DNA of 18,154 bases from Candidatus Hermodarchaeota archaeon (GCA_016840595.1 JAEOSA010000013.1:1-18154), one strand, 5' to 3'; counted from the first letter of the stretch, positions 7,384-15,791 are shown. Numbers and translations are program-made. Notes: a model not told the origin generated them from the letters alone.

Positions 7384-9939
7384 GTGAATGAGTGTGTACT
7401 TACCTTGACGGATGAGCAATCTGATCCCAAACCACAAGGATTCACTTGGGAAAGAATTCGAGACGCTCTGAATCTCAAGGATATCCCTCGACTCTTACGT
7501 GATGATGGCTTCTGGGCTGGCCTCATCGTTCGATTCGTGACATTAATCGGTTTTCTCCTTTTCCTCAACTTGGCGGGTGACCTCAATGATATGAATGAAC
7601 TAGTCTTCAAAGGAATGGAGAAAACCCTTCAATTCATTAATCCCTATGGTCAAACCTACATCTTGCAAACCTTCGGTGGCCCATACACACAAGACTACTT
7701 CAACTATCCTCCCTTTGCGATTCTTTTCCACCTCCCCTGTATGCTTTGGCCAGGACCACAAAGCATTGGAACCATTGATTTTATGCCCGCATTTTTCATG
7801 CTTCACACCTTTTTTGATTTTGTTACTTATTATCGACTCTGGCAACGAGACCATCGCATCATCTCGAAAATCATCTGGATTAATCCCTTCTTTGTCTTCG
7901 TTGGCGTCATCACCTTCATGTCTCTTCCACTCATGCTACTCACACTAACTCTGTTGAATATTGATAAGCCCATACAGAGTGGGTTGTACTCAACTCTTCT
8001 TGCAGCGACTTACCAAATGGGTGCCCTTTTCGTCCCCTTTCTCATGATTTACCATTGGCGTCGAAGGCAGTTACGCCAAAATATTCTGGGCATGATACCT
8101 ATCCTCTTAGTTGTCTTAGTGTTCTTTGTCTGGAACCCTTTCTTCTTTGTTCGTGATCTCTTTGTCATGCAAGTCGGTCGACCTCACGTGAACTGGCAAG
8201 ACAATAATTCCTTAAGTCCCTATTACAATCGGTACTATCAGACAGCCTTCATCTTTATGGGTTCCATCCCTTCGATTGTGTTTAACATTGCTATTTTCAT
8301 GGGTGTGCCTCCACCAATTGCTCCACAAATCGCTCCAATTATGATGGCATTTGTTGGGGTCCTTGGTGTCCTTGCCGTAATTTATTTCTTCAAAAATTCT
8401 AGGAAAGCCCTTGCAATCTTTTTGCCAGGTGTTCTCCTTGCTTTGTTTATCGCTAGCACAGCAGAGGGACTCACGCATTATTGGGTATTATGCCTAACTC
8501 TGCCTTTCCTGTTCTGGGCACAGCGTGATTCGTTCAGAGCTCCACCTGATAAGGAAGTTTCAGAAGAAATTTCGGAGCCTCCCTCGCGAATATCAGAAAA
8601 GGATACTGATGAGGAGGAAATACTAGAGAGCCCACCACCAAAAGAGATTGAACCGATGGTGACGAGAACTACGGATGCATCAACATCATTCTTTACGAGA
8701 ATTCAAGTAGCTATTGTTAATAGTTTCAAGCTCTATCGTCTATGGTGGAAGGAGATTGGTCTTGGCATTGTTCTCCGAGTGTTAGCACTAGCCCTTGTGT
8801 TATATGTCGCGAGTGTTAATCCTTTCTTCCCTGATATCAATGACATGAATGAGCTGCTCACCAGTGGTCTCACATATATGTTTCAAGGACTCAATCCCTA
8901 TGGGCGTGACTATTGGCTGACTGCCCTCGCCCAAGGTCCGTGTGACATGTATCATCAAGAATTCATTAATTATGGTCCCGGAAGCCTGTTGATTCATCTC
9001 CCCTGTATGATTTACCCCTACTCGTTTAACTTCGCTGGCTGCATGGATTTCCAGCCTAGCTTTATGATTTTGCATGGTTTCTTTGACTTTCTCTTATTTG
9101 ACCGATTGATGCGTCGCGGTCATCGCGTCGTCGCTCTATTTGTGTTGTACAATCCCATAATGGTTACCCTCAACTTTGTGACTCACATGAGTGTCGTCAT
9201 CTTCATACTCTATATGGGCTATGAAAAATGGAAGGATCCCTTCTGGTCCGCTTTCTGGCTAGGTCTCGGCGCAATCACCTACCAATATCTAGCCTTGCTT
9301 CTTCTCTTTGCCATCGCTTATCACATTCGGAGCTATCGAAAATGGCTTATCGGTATTCTACCTGCGGTGGCAATCTTTGGTGCGTTTCAAATATGGGCTT
9401 CAGTAGAAGCCATCCTTTACAATGATCCGACTCGTCATTTAGCATTGTTAAATGACTTGGTATTTGTACAGTTTAGCCGATCCTATGAGGCGTGGCCATT
9501 GCATTGGCACTCTTGGTGGAGTTGGACTGGGTCGGTTCCTGCCGTCCTTTTCAATTGTATTTGGATTGTCGATAGTTGGATACGAACAAGTTTTGGATTT
9601 ATACCAGTTTCACCTACGATGTGGGTGGAAATTGGTGATCCTCTTCAAGTACTGACTCGTGGTCCTCTCATCCAACTTACGGGAGGATTAATTCCTGATG
9701 GAATTCGTATTGCCACCCTGTTTTCTGCCCTGGCTGGTCTAGTTACAATTCTGTTTTTGATAAAGCTAGTACGTACATCAAATTTCAAACACAGTATCAC
9801 GTACAGTGCGATGGCAATGGGCCTCTTCTTGGTTGGGGCTCCAGCAGGAATCTGGCATCACAACTTCATCATTGTAATTCCAGTGTTTTTCCTTTGGGTC
9901 TACAGGTCCGTTTTTCCTGATACGGATAAACACACTTGA
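7384..9939 (+). CDS. Tandem-duplicated GT-C-like integral membrane glycosyltransferase
   Basis: This very hydrophobic protein of 851 residues consists of two copies of one membrane module joined by a charged linker. Copy 1 (about 20-380) and copy 2 (about 440-845) align with an offset of about 418. NDMNEL occurs at 68-73 and 486-491, and NPYG at 86-89 and 504-507. FNYPP (106-110) pairs with INYGP (528-532). HLPCM, a D/F-x-P-x-F-M-x-L-H segment and ITYQ/ATYQ also occur in both. An acidic first extracellular loop followed by NPY and a Y-x-P motif is typical of GT-C enzymes that use polyprenyl-phosphate sugars on the outer face, so I infer a glycosyltransferase role. The linker (382-438) is rich in Glu, Pro and Ser. 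The start is GTG without an SD site. The duplication is certain from sequence; the enzymatic role is probable. Confidence 0.78.
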   Translation: MNECVLTLTDEQSDPKPQGFTWERIRDALNLKDIPRLLRDDGFWAGLIVRFVTLIGFLLFLNLAGDLNDMNELVFKGMEKTLQFINPYGQTYILQTFGGPYTQDYFNYPPFAILFHLPCMLWPGPQSIGTIDFMPAFFMLHTFFDFVTYYRLWQRDHRIISKIIWINPFFVFVGVITFMSLPLMLLTLTLLNIDKPIQSGLYSTLLAATYQMGALFVPFLMIYHWRRRQLRQNILGMIPILLVVLVFFVWNPFFFVRDLFVMQVGRPHVNWQDNNSLSPYYNRYYQTAFIFMGSIPSIVFNIAIFMGVPPPIAPQIAPIMMAFVGVLGVLAVIYFFKNSRKALAIFLPGVLLALFIASTAEGLTHYWVLCLTLPFLFWAQRDSFRAPPDKEVSEEISEPPSRISEKDTDEEEILESPPPKEIEPMVTRTTDASTSFFTRIQVAIVNSFKLYRLWWKEIGLGIVLRVLALALVLYVASVNPFFPDINDMNELLTSGLTYMFQGLNPYGRDYWLTALAQGPCDMYHQEFINYGPGSLLIHLPCMIYPYSFNFAGCMDFQPSFMILHGFFDFLLFDRLMRRGHRVVALFVLYNPIMVTLNFVTHMSVVIFILYMGYEKWKDPFWSAFWLGLGAITYQYLALLLLFAIAYHIRSYRKWLIGILPAVAIFGAFQIWASVEAILYNDPTRHLALLNDLVFVQFSRSYEAWPLHWHSWWSWTGSVPAVLFNCIWIVDSWIRTSFGFIPVSPTMWVEIGDPLQVLTRGPLIQLTGGLIPDGIRIATLFSALAGLVTILFLIKLVRTSNFKHSITYSAMAMGLFLVGAPAGIWHHNFIIVIPVFFLWVYRSVFPDTDKHT

Positions 9940-9982
9940 TTTCGGTTCAGTCAATCCCAAATTTCTGCGACCGATAATACCC

Positions 9983-9997
9983 AAGTATTTAAATCCG
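9983..9997 (+). promoter_or_regulatory. TATA-like promoter for the four-cysteine protein
   Basis: AAGTATTTAAATCC is a good archaeal TATA-like element about 65 bases before the ATG at 10058. It predicts transcription from near 10015 and a leader of about 40 bases. It suggests that the gene is transcribed separately from the GT-C gene. Confidence 0.45.
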
Positions 9998-10057
9998 CGG
10001 GTTTCCTGTATTCCCAACAGGCTTGCATGCTTGCAATCGAGGGTAGGATGTACACCC

Positions 10058-10600
10058 ATGGCTACTAGGTTAAAGAGAATTGAAGCGGCACGAGAACTTC
10101 TCAAACTCTTCCACACACGGAAGCGTATCGAGACCATTATGGAGAAGCATACTTCTCCCCCAGGGGAGTGTCCGTTTTACGATAAGAAAATGCTCAGCCA
10201 TTGCAACCTTGACCCTCACGCTGCCCACCTCCAAGATTGCCAGGGTCGGACCTTCAACGAGGGAATGCTCTGTGAAACCATTGCCGACCTACCCCTAGAT
10301 AAACGAGCCAACATTACCTTTTCAAATGCACTCGAAGCATTACGCGAAGCCCAACAACAGGACCCCCGAACGCTCAGTGCCTTTCTCAGTGCATTTACAG
10401 ACGGGTACTGGGAACTCCTCGCTGAAGGTGGTCTCTCCGATCACGAGATTCTAACCAAGAGTATTCTCCAATTGGAAGCCCTTTTAGCAGAATATTTTGC
10501 TGATCGCCGATTTGATTTGCGTAGAGAAATTAAGGATGTCGTCAACGATTTAACAGACGAGTTTCGTCGACACCTTGAACCGGCTATCAAATGCGTATAA
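10058..10600 (+). CDS. Hypothetical helical protein with four spaced cysteines
   Basis: I do not recognise this soluble, mostly helical protein of 180 residues. The ATG at 10058 is preferred over an upstream in-frame TTG at 10031 because only the former fits the promoter and gives a normal basic N-terminus (MATRLKRIEAARELL). Four cysteines occur at about 38, 49, 61 and 72, with near-regular spacing (C-x10-C-x11-C-x10-C). Histidines lie between them at about 48, 54 and 57, so the region could bind a metal or form disulfides. The C-terminal half is charged and amphipathic (about 90-175) and may mediate dimerisation. There is no signal peptide or membrane helix. The gene lies between the glycan-type genes and the surface protein, with its own promoter. 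Function is unknown. Confidence 0.65.
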   Translation: MATRLKRIEAARELLKLFHTRKRIETIMEKHTSPPGECPFYDKKMLSHCNLDPHAAHLQDCQGRTFNEGMLCETIADLPLDKRANITFSNALEALREAQQQDPRTLSAFLSAFTDGYWELLAEGGLSDHEILTKSILQLEALLAEYFADRRFDLRREIKDVVNDLTDEFRRHLEPAIKCV

Positions 10601-10677
10601 TGTACTCTGTGTGGCTATGTAGATAGCAGACGGTGAATTTTTAGCTTAGATTTCCTATGTCAGAGTACACCTTTTTT
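10601..10677 (+). promoter_or_regulatory. Nested hairpin plus T tract: terminator or attenuator-like leader
   Basis: TGTACTCTG (10601-10609) pairs perfectly with CAGAGTACA (10661-10669), enclosing a small hairpin GCTAT-GTAG-ATAGC (10614-10627). The right arm is followed by CC and six T bases (10672-10677). The structure begins directly after the stop codon of the upstream gene and ends at the SD site of the surface protein gene. It could be the terminator of the first gene, an attenuator for the second, or both. A TATA-like GAATTTTTAGC (10635-10645) lies inside it. Confidence 0.45.
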
Positions 10678-10683
10678 AGGTGA
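10678..10683 (+). promoter_or_regulatory. Shine-Dalgarno site for the surface protein
   Basis: AGGTGA matches the anti-SD at the 3' end of archaeal 16S rRNA and lies nine bases before the ATG at 10693, fixing that start. Confidence 0.65.
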
Positions 10684-10692
10684 AAAACTATT

Positions 10693-13278
10693 ATGAAAAA
10701 TTCTAGGCTCTTACTAGTAGTGTTTCTAGCGTTTCTCTTTTCTCCAATGTTCCTAATTCCCACAAACGTCTATCAAGCGACGGAGGCTATCTCGACAACC
10801 GACACAGCAATTCAAAGTAGTTCACCTTTCTCTCTGAGTACGCCTCCAGTTCCTCAAGTTCCCCGAGATATTCGAGTAGCCATCTATGATGAACCTAACA
10901 CCACAATTCCCAACTATATCTCAGGATTTGCTGGTGTTCCTCGTAATAATGTTTCAGGGCTTGCTACAATTCTCAGTGCTAATCCTCAAATCAGCGTCAC
11001 AATCCTTGACGTTCACGATATCTATAATCATGAACTTACCACCGCGAATTATGATGTACTTGCCATGGTTGATAACCTGCCACGTGAGAATATCACGAAT
11101 CAGATTCAAGAGTTCTGGCTTGGTGGAGGTGGAATCCTATCCTTTGATGGGTCATCCATCTATCTCTGTGCTCTTGGGATCCTCCCACCCGAAGCCATAG
11201 GAACAACTGGAGGTGGGGTTTACTGGAACTTCCTCTCCAATCAGATTCTGATTGATGTAAGGCATCCGATCTCGAAAGCCTATGCGGTGAATGATCTATT
11301 CCCACAGACCATAACAGGGTATCTCATGTGGGATTGGACCGCACTACAAGGATCTGTCATTGGCGGCGATTTAATTCGCGTTGCCAGTGACAGTGTTACT
11401 CCCAATAGCTGCAATGTTCTTGCCTTCGATCCGACAGACCGGGGAGGACGAATAGTGACCCTAGCTTGGGATCTTGTAGGAGAAACGATGCCTGCCCTTG
11501 ATGAAATGATTCGAGATTCTGTTGATTGGCTGTGTCCACGACCAAAAGCTCGAATACTGTTTGACCTGCGTCATGACCCCTACTATGGGGTTGATTCCTG
11601 GGACCCAATCACATTTAATCGATACAGTGACTGGCGGAACGAACTGGTGATGCGAACCTACACATTTGACAAACTGTACCCCTATGCATCAGGAGCAATC
11701 ACAGGTGCTGATCTTGCACCCTATGATATTCTCATTATGGTTTGGCCTCAAATCAACTTCACTGCTGCAGAGGTCACTGCTATCGAAAACTGGGTACTAA
11801 GTGGTGGATCATTGCTAGCTATGGGGGATAACCCAGGTGCTGGTTGGACTTCAAATATCAACTATTTACTAACGAATCTGGGCCTTTCAGTGAACATGAC
11901 CGCAGGTTCAATCTCTGGGACCTTCTCGTATTTCGATGAGCATCCAACAACAGAAGGGTGTACCTCAATTGACTACACAACTTGTGCTTGGATCAATTAT
12001 AGTGGGTCGGCCTATCCTATCTGGGGTGAGGATGCGGATAATACTCTGATTGCAGCAAACGAACTGGGAGCAGGACGTGTGATTTTAACCGGTGACTGCC
12101 AACCCTGGCAAGATGCCGAACTTCCCAACGCTAGTAACCGACGATATGCAATCAATATGGTCAATTGGCTTACCGCTTCGACTGCAGATGTTCTCCTAAT
12201 GATCGATTATGAACCATGGCATCCTGACCCCTATACCACACCTGTTGCATTGGCTCTCAATGACCTCGGTATCCAATATATGCTCACCTACACGATGAAT
12301 TATTTCAATCTGTCCCTTTATACCGAATCCTGGGATTTAGCGATTATCGATCAACCCTATTGGCAGGTTTGGAATCTGTATCTTGATGACATCGAAAATT
12401 ACTTTGATGGTGGTGGTCAGCTACTTATGAGCGGGTTCACAATCAATAACAATCCCAGTCACACACTATGGGCGAAGTTAGGCTTTTCTTTCGCCTCTAA
12501 CCTAGCTGATCCTGATCCTATATACATCTGGGCTTCTGGTCATGATATCTTCAATCAACCGATCGCTTATGGTGCATCAAACTTTACCTCCCCCACTGAT
12601 TTCGGAACTACAGGTGATCTATTAACCGTTGAATCAAATGGTATCGCACTAGCTGGACATACTGCTTCACCCACAGCTGGTGAAGCTATTATCATCGCAC
12701 GTGATGATACCAGAGCTCTTTACAATGGATATCTCATCGACATGCTCGACCAAGACACGGATGATTCAACATACGAAGACCGCCTTGAACTTTGGATTAA
12801 CGAAATTACTTTCATGCTTCGACCACGATGTACCTTCAATGTCATTGTTCCAGCCGAAGCCACTCTCGGGGATACATTCCCAGTTGAGGTTGAAATCATA
12901 AATGATGGACTTGGTGCTGCAATAGAGGGAAGCATTACCATCACTGTACCTGGTTCGCTCGGTACGTTAGTGGGTCCTGCAACACTACCTTTCAATATTC
13001 CATCCGGAGGATCTGATTCGGTTGTATGGAACATTGAGGTGACCGGTATCGGTTCTCATACCCTTTCCTTCTCGGCTGACTATCATGGATTTCCCGGAAC
13101 AACCTATTCTCATGGACCCTTTTCAGGTACTCTTGATACTGTTGAACCCACAACTCCACCCACGACGCCTCCTCCAACCCTACCGCCAGGGATTCCCGGA
13201 TTCCCGATCGAAGCAATCGCCATCGGTGCGATCATCGCTATTGGCGCTGGAATAGTCTATCGTCGACGGAAGCGGTAA
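10693..13278 (+). CDS. Membrane-anchored surface protein with three GATase1/DUF4350-like domains and a PGF-type C-terminal anchor
   Basis: This is an exported protein of 861 residues. A signal peptide spans about 1-30 (basic MKNSR, then a hydrophobic core). Three related domains follow at about 57-285, 286-495 and 498-708. Each has a hydrophobic strand before a 'YD/WD' (YDVLAMVD at 120, YDILIMVW at 344, WDLAIIDQ at 547), then a helix, then a GGG/GGS-[IL]L strand (GGGGILSFDG, GGSLLAMGD, GGGQLLMSG). This recalls the class I glutamine amidotransferase-like fold of DUF4350/ThuA proteins, without an evident catalytic Cys-His pair. A beta-sandwich/CARDB-like domain (712-815), a Pro/Thr linker (818-832), PGF (835-837), a helix (839-856) and RRRKR complete it. 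That tail resembles archaeal PGF-CTERM sorting signals. Many N-x-S/T sites suggest glycosylation. The ligand is unknown. Confidence 0.8.
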   Translation: MKNSRLLLVVFLAFLFSPMFLIPTNVYQATEAISTTDTAIQSSSPFSLSTPPVPQVPRDIRVAIYDEPNTTIPNYISGFAGVPRNNVSGLATILSANPQISVTILDVHDIYNHELTTANYDVLAMVDNLPRENITNQIQEFWLGGGGILSFDGSSIYLCALGILPPEAIGTTGGGVYWNFLSNQILIDVRHPISKAYAVNDLFPQTITGYLMWDWTALQGSVIGGDLIRVASDSVTPNSCNVLAFDPTDRGGRIVTLAWDLVGETMPALDEMIRDSVDWLCPRPKARILFDLRHDPYYGVDSWDPITFNRYSDWRNELVMRTYTFDKLYPYASGAITGADLAPYDILIMVWPQINFTAAEVTAIENWVLSGGSLLAMGDNPGAGWTSNINYLLTNLGLSVNMTAGSISGTFSYFDEHPTTEGCTSIDYTTCAWINYSGSAYPIWGEDADNTLIAANELGAGRVILTGDCQPWQDAELPNASNRRYAINMVNWLTASTADVLLMIDYEPWHPDPYTTPVALALNDLGIQYMLTYTMNYFNLSLYTESWDLAIIDQPYWQVWNLYLDDIENYFDGGGQLLMSGFTINNNPSHTLWAKLGFSFASNLADPDPIYIWASGHDIFNQPIAYGASNFTSPTDFGTTGDLLTVESNGIALAGHTASPTAGEAIIIARDDTRALYNGYLIDMLDQDTDDSTYEDRLELWINEITFMLRPRCTFNVIVPAEATLGDTFPVEVEIINDGLGAAIEGSITITVPGSLGTLVGPATLPFNIPSGGSDSVVWNIEVTGIGSHTLSFSADYHGFPGTTYSHGPFSGTLDTVEPTTPPTTPPPTLPPGIPGFPIEAIAIGAIIAIGAGIVYRRRKR

Positions 13279-13304
13279 ACTCCGCTTCCACTCTCTTCTT
13301 TTTT
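13268..13304 (+). terminator. Hairpin terminator with the stop codon in its loop
   Basis: GGAAGCGG (13268-13275) pairs perfectly with CCGCTTCC (13282-13289) across the six-base loop TAAACT. A T/C-rich tract ending in six T bases (13299-13304) follows. The loop holds the TAA stop (13276-13278) of the surface protein, and the left arm encodes its last Lys-Arg residues. It looks like a bacterial-type intrinsic terminator, unusual beside the plain T-tract signals elsewhere in this window. Confidence 0.6.
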
Positions 13305-13320
13305 CCCACTATTTTTGTTT

Positions 13321-14913
13321 CTAAAATAATGGTGCTTCCTGGATGTAGGGACGTCCTGTGATTATTGCGAGTTCAGCCTTTGCCAATTCGCGACCAATAT
13401 AGGCTGCATGGTCTAATTGAGAAACGAGTTCTCGGGTAAGGATGGCATCGATGAGCTGTTGAGCGCTGGTTCCTTTCAGTTCAATTGTGGGAACCTCGGT
13501 GCTTCCCGAAACGTAATGACGAGCAACAATTTGTTGTTGGTTACGGTCAATGTGAAATGTGAAATAACCAGTTGCATCTAGTCGATGGACTAAGGCTTCG
13601 TGGCTCACATCTACTTTCGGATAATCTGCATCTTGAATGGGTTCGTAGGGTAGTTCAGGAAAACGTTTGGTTTTGAAGAAGAATAAATCAATACCGAGAT
13701 CTTTGGGGGGTGCCCGTCGGCGGCGAGCGAGGTACATCATTTGGGTTGATTGATGAAGTTCCCGAACTGAACCTTTAGTTTTGGGGCTGACTTCTGTCGT
13801 TAGCAGTAATGAGGTACCAAGTTCTTGGGCTATACCTGCGAGTACTGCATTAGCCCCAGGACTATCTGCATCTAACATTTCAGTGATATTCCCAACACCC
13901 ATCAACAATGGAACTTTGGGGTGTTGGTCATGAAATTCGATATAGGCACGAAGCGCTTTTGTGAGTCCGGGAGCGATTAAGGGATCAAAGAGAGGATCTG
14001 CAACGAGTTGCTTAAAACCAAGGCTCCGCGCATTGGATAAGTTATCAACAAGAAGTTTAATTCGTGTATTGAGCGCCTTGGGAATATCGGCCCCTTCTTG
14101 ACTTGCAGGAATAACAGCATAGGTTACTCTTTTTCGATAGCGTTTCGGGATATCCATCATGTTGTCTTGATCAAGACTTAGAACGAAATGTGCACCACCT
14201 TGAAGACCTGCCGTGATTTCTTGGGCGTTCATTGAATCAATGCTAATAGGAACTTGAACGTGTTGACGTAGGAACTTGACAATTGTTTTCGCTGCCTCCG
14301 GGTCAGGTGATCCTGCCATCATCCCAACATCAATAATACTAGCACCACTTTCCACGAAATACTGGGCAAGACGAAGAAGCTCCTCTTGAGACCTCAGGGG
14401 AGCATCGGTGATTTCAGCAATTACACGCATGGGCATCCTTGGACCAATAAGTACCGTCGAGCTCCCTTTTCCAATTTCCAAATACTCCGCAGGTAGAGGT
14501 CGCTTCGGACCTTTTTCCCCCTTCGCGATATCTTGTCTCGCTTTTTTCGCAAGTTGCTCCGCAATAACCAAATCTGCTGGTTGAGTAGTTGAAAGGCGGG
14601 ATTCAACATCAAAGAGGTTTTCAAGGAGAATTGGCAGATCCGCAGCATGTTGTGTCCCTTTGTACGTGGGAATGCCCACACTTTTTGTGACGATACTAGT
14701 GTCTCCCGAAACCATTCCCGGTAGGAGAATGAGATTATATTCTTCTAGAGGACCACGTAGGTGTATTTGTGAAGCCACATATTTGGGATGAAGAAATGCG
14801 GCTACAGCTAAGGGCAATACAAGTATATCAAACGTGTGTTGAGTTTGTATTTCATTGAGGATTTGACGAATTAAGGGCTCAGCTAATTTTCCGGTCACTA
14901 ATAGCACTTTCAA
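13321..14913 (-). CDS. Dihydropteroate synthase-like protein of the H4MPT pathway (DUF6513-DHPS-DUF4346)
   Basis: This archaeal DHPS-related protein (MJ0301/MJ0107-type family) is thought to condense the pterin diphosphate made by MptE with the ribofuranosyl-aminobenzene moiety of H4MPT. It has 530 residues in three parts. An N-terminal DUF6513-like part (about 1-130) holds LLLVTGKLAE-type and LILLPGMVSGD segments. A DHPS-like TIM barrel (about 150-400) holds ASIIDVGMMAG (191-201), the ISIDS motif (223-227) and LMGVGNITEMLDADSPGANA (337-356). The C-terminal DUF4346-like domain (about 430-530) holds LDATGYFTFHIDR and SQLDHAAYIGRELAKAELAI. The start is TTG at 14913, supported by the strong SD GGAGGAGGT (14923-14931) nine bases upstream. 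It is the last gene of the mptA-mptE operon, 33 bases after the track of the mptE stop. The family is sure; the exact reaction is less so. Confidence 0.88.
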   Translation of the reverse strand: MKVLLVTGKLAEPLIRQILNEIQTQHTFDILVLPLAVAAFLHPKYVASQIHLRGPLEEYNLILLPGMVSGDTSIVTKSVGIPTYKGTQHAADLPILLENLFDVESRLSTTQPADLVIAEQLAKKARQDIAKGEKGPKRPLPAEYLEIGKGSSTVLIGPRMPMRVIAEITDAPLRSQEELLRLAQYFVESGASIIDVGMMAGSPDPEAAKTIVKFLRQHVQVPISIDSMNAQEITAGLQGGAHFVLSLDQDNMMDIPKRYRKRVTYAVIPASQEGADIPKALNTRIKLLVDNLSNARSLGFKQLVADPLFDPLIAPGLTKALRAYIEFHDQHPKVPLLMGVGNITEMLDADSPGANAVLAGIAQELGTSLLLTTEVSPKTKGSVRELHQSTQMMYLARRRRAPPKDLGIDLFFFKTKRFPELPYEPIQDADYPKVDVSHEALVHRLDATGYFTFHIDRNQQQIVARHYVSGSTEVPTIELKGTSAQQLIDAILTRELVSQLDHAAYIGRELAKAELAIITGRPYIQEAPLF

Positions 14914-14922
14914 GTTGGGTAT

Positions 14923-14931
14923 ACCTCCTCC
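14923..14931 (-). promoter_or_regulatory. Strong Shine-Dalgarno site for a TTG start
   Basis: On the minus strand GGAGGAGGT lies nine bases before the TTG at 14913. It is the strongest SD match in the window and decides this non-ATG start. Confidence 0.75.
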
Positions 14932-14946
14932 GTCACTTCACACCCG

Positions 14947-15735
14947 TTACTCTTCGTCCCATGTAAACTCAGCAATATTTCGGTTCGGAATTCCAGGAAT
15001 GCTGGTGTAGATACCAGTCAAGTTGACGATGGGGCTTTCGCTCCAGGTTGACAACCACGATAATAATTCCTTTGCGACCAATAGCTTTTGCTGTTTGATA
15101 GGACTTGCTCGAATATCCTGATCTAACTCAGGCTTCGAATATTTCCCAATTATATTTCCTAAATCCATGCCGACCAAGGCAATTCGTTTGGCTCCCAGTC
15201 CTTCAGCCCAGAAGGCACATCGATCACCATCGGTGAATCCTCCGAGATTGTGAACTTCGGGTTGTGGTCTAGCTTGAGTGGAACCCATAGTCTGACTCTG
15301 TCTCATTCTTGGGACCCAGAGTTGAAGTGCTGGAATGTTATCACCATGGGCATGTATGACAACAATAGTGCCCTGCTGTTGAGCTGCGACAATATCCTCC
15401 ATGTTGCCGTCTAAATCCGTCAAGATAAAATCAGGCACAACTTCATATTCTAAACAAGCCGTTGTTGCGCCATCTGCTGCGAATACAATGGTCTCTTCAA
15501 ATGCCATATTCGTGACTATATGCTCCAAGTTCTGACAAATTGATGGTCCTGCACCACAGACAACAACATTCTTTCCTTGAACCTTCTTTCGGGCATCGAC
15601 TAGCGAGTAGGCTACATGCTTGATGTATTCACTTAGTAAATCTGCTGCTTCTTGATCGGTTGTGATATTGTATCCAAACTGGTCAATGATTGCTTGGTAT
15701 CGTGGCCACCAAGTTTTCAGGTCAATTGGACTCAC
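14947..15735 (-). CDS. mptE: 6-hydroxymethyl-7,8-dihydropterin pyrophosphokinase MptE-like
   Basis: MptE is the archaeal kinase that transfers pyrophosphate from ATP to 6-hydroxymethyl-7,8-dihydropterin; it is unrelated to bacterial FolK (DUF115 fold, as in MJ1634). Counting from an upstream GTG at 15744, landmarks are VVVCGAGPS (60-68), FAADGATT (88-95), PDFILTDLDGN (104-114), IHAHGDN (130-136), GGFTDGDRC (168-176) and LVGMDLG (190-196). All of these are expected conserved blocks, and the length (262-265) is normal. I prefer the GTG at 15735 because AGGTG (15742-15746) lies six bases before it; the 15744 GTG has no SD site. It sits between mptA (47-56 base gap) and the DHPS-like gene (33-base gap) in the same direction, as expected for a pterin operon. 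No weakened motif is seen. Confidence 0.9.
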   Translation of the reverse strand: MSPIDLKTWWPRYQAIIDQFGYNITTDQEAADLLSEYIKHVAYSLVDARKKVQGKNVVVCGAGPSICQNLEHIVTNMAFEETIVFAADGATTACLEYEVVPDFILTDLDGNMEDIVAAQQQGTIVVIHAHGDNIPALQLWVPRMRQSQTMGSTQARPQPEVHNLGGFTDGDRCAFWAEGLGAKRIALVGMDLGNIIGKYSKPELDQDIRASPIKQQKLLVAKELLSWLSTWSESPIVNLTGIYTSIPGIPNRNIAEFTWDEE

Positions 15736-15791
15736 ATGTAACACCTACTATGGGAATTTTTAGAAATTGAACTGATTGAATTCAAATGATT

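Noticed and set aside
8212..9075. Minus-strand frames (88 and 91 residues) opposite the GT-C gene
   Set aside because: They lie within the duplicated plus-strand protein and show His/Asn/Lys-rich composition typical of antisense to hydrophobic coding sequence.
13141..13200. Short C/A-rich tandem repeat
   Set aside because: It is the Pro/Thr-rich linker before the surface protein's anchor. This is expected coding low complexity, not a DNA repeat element.
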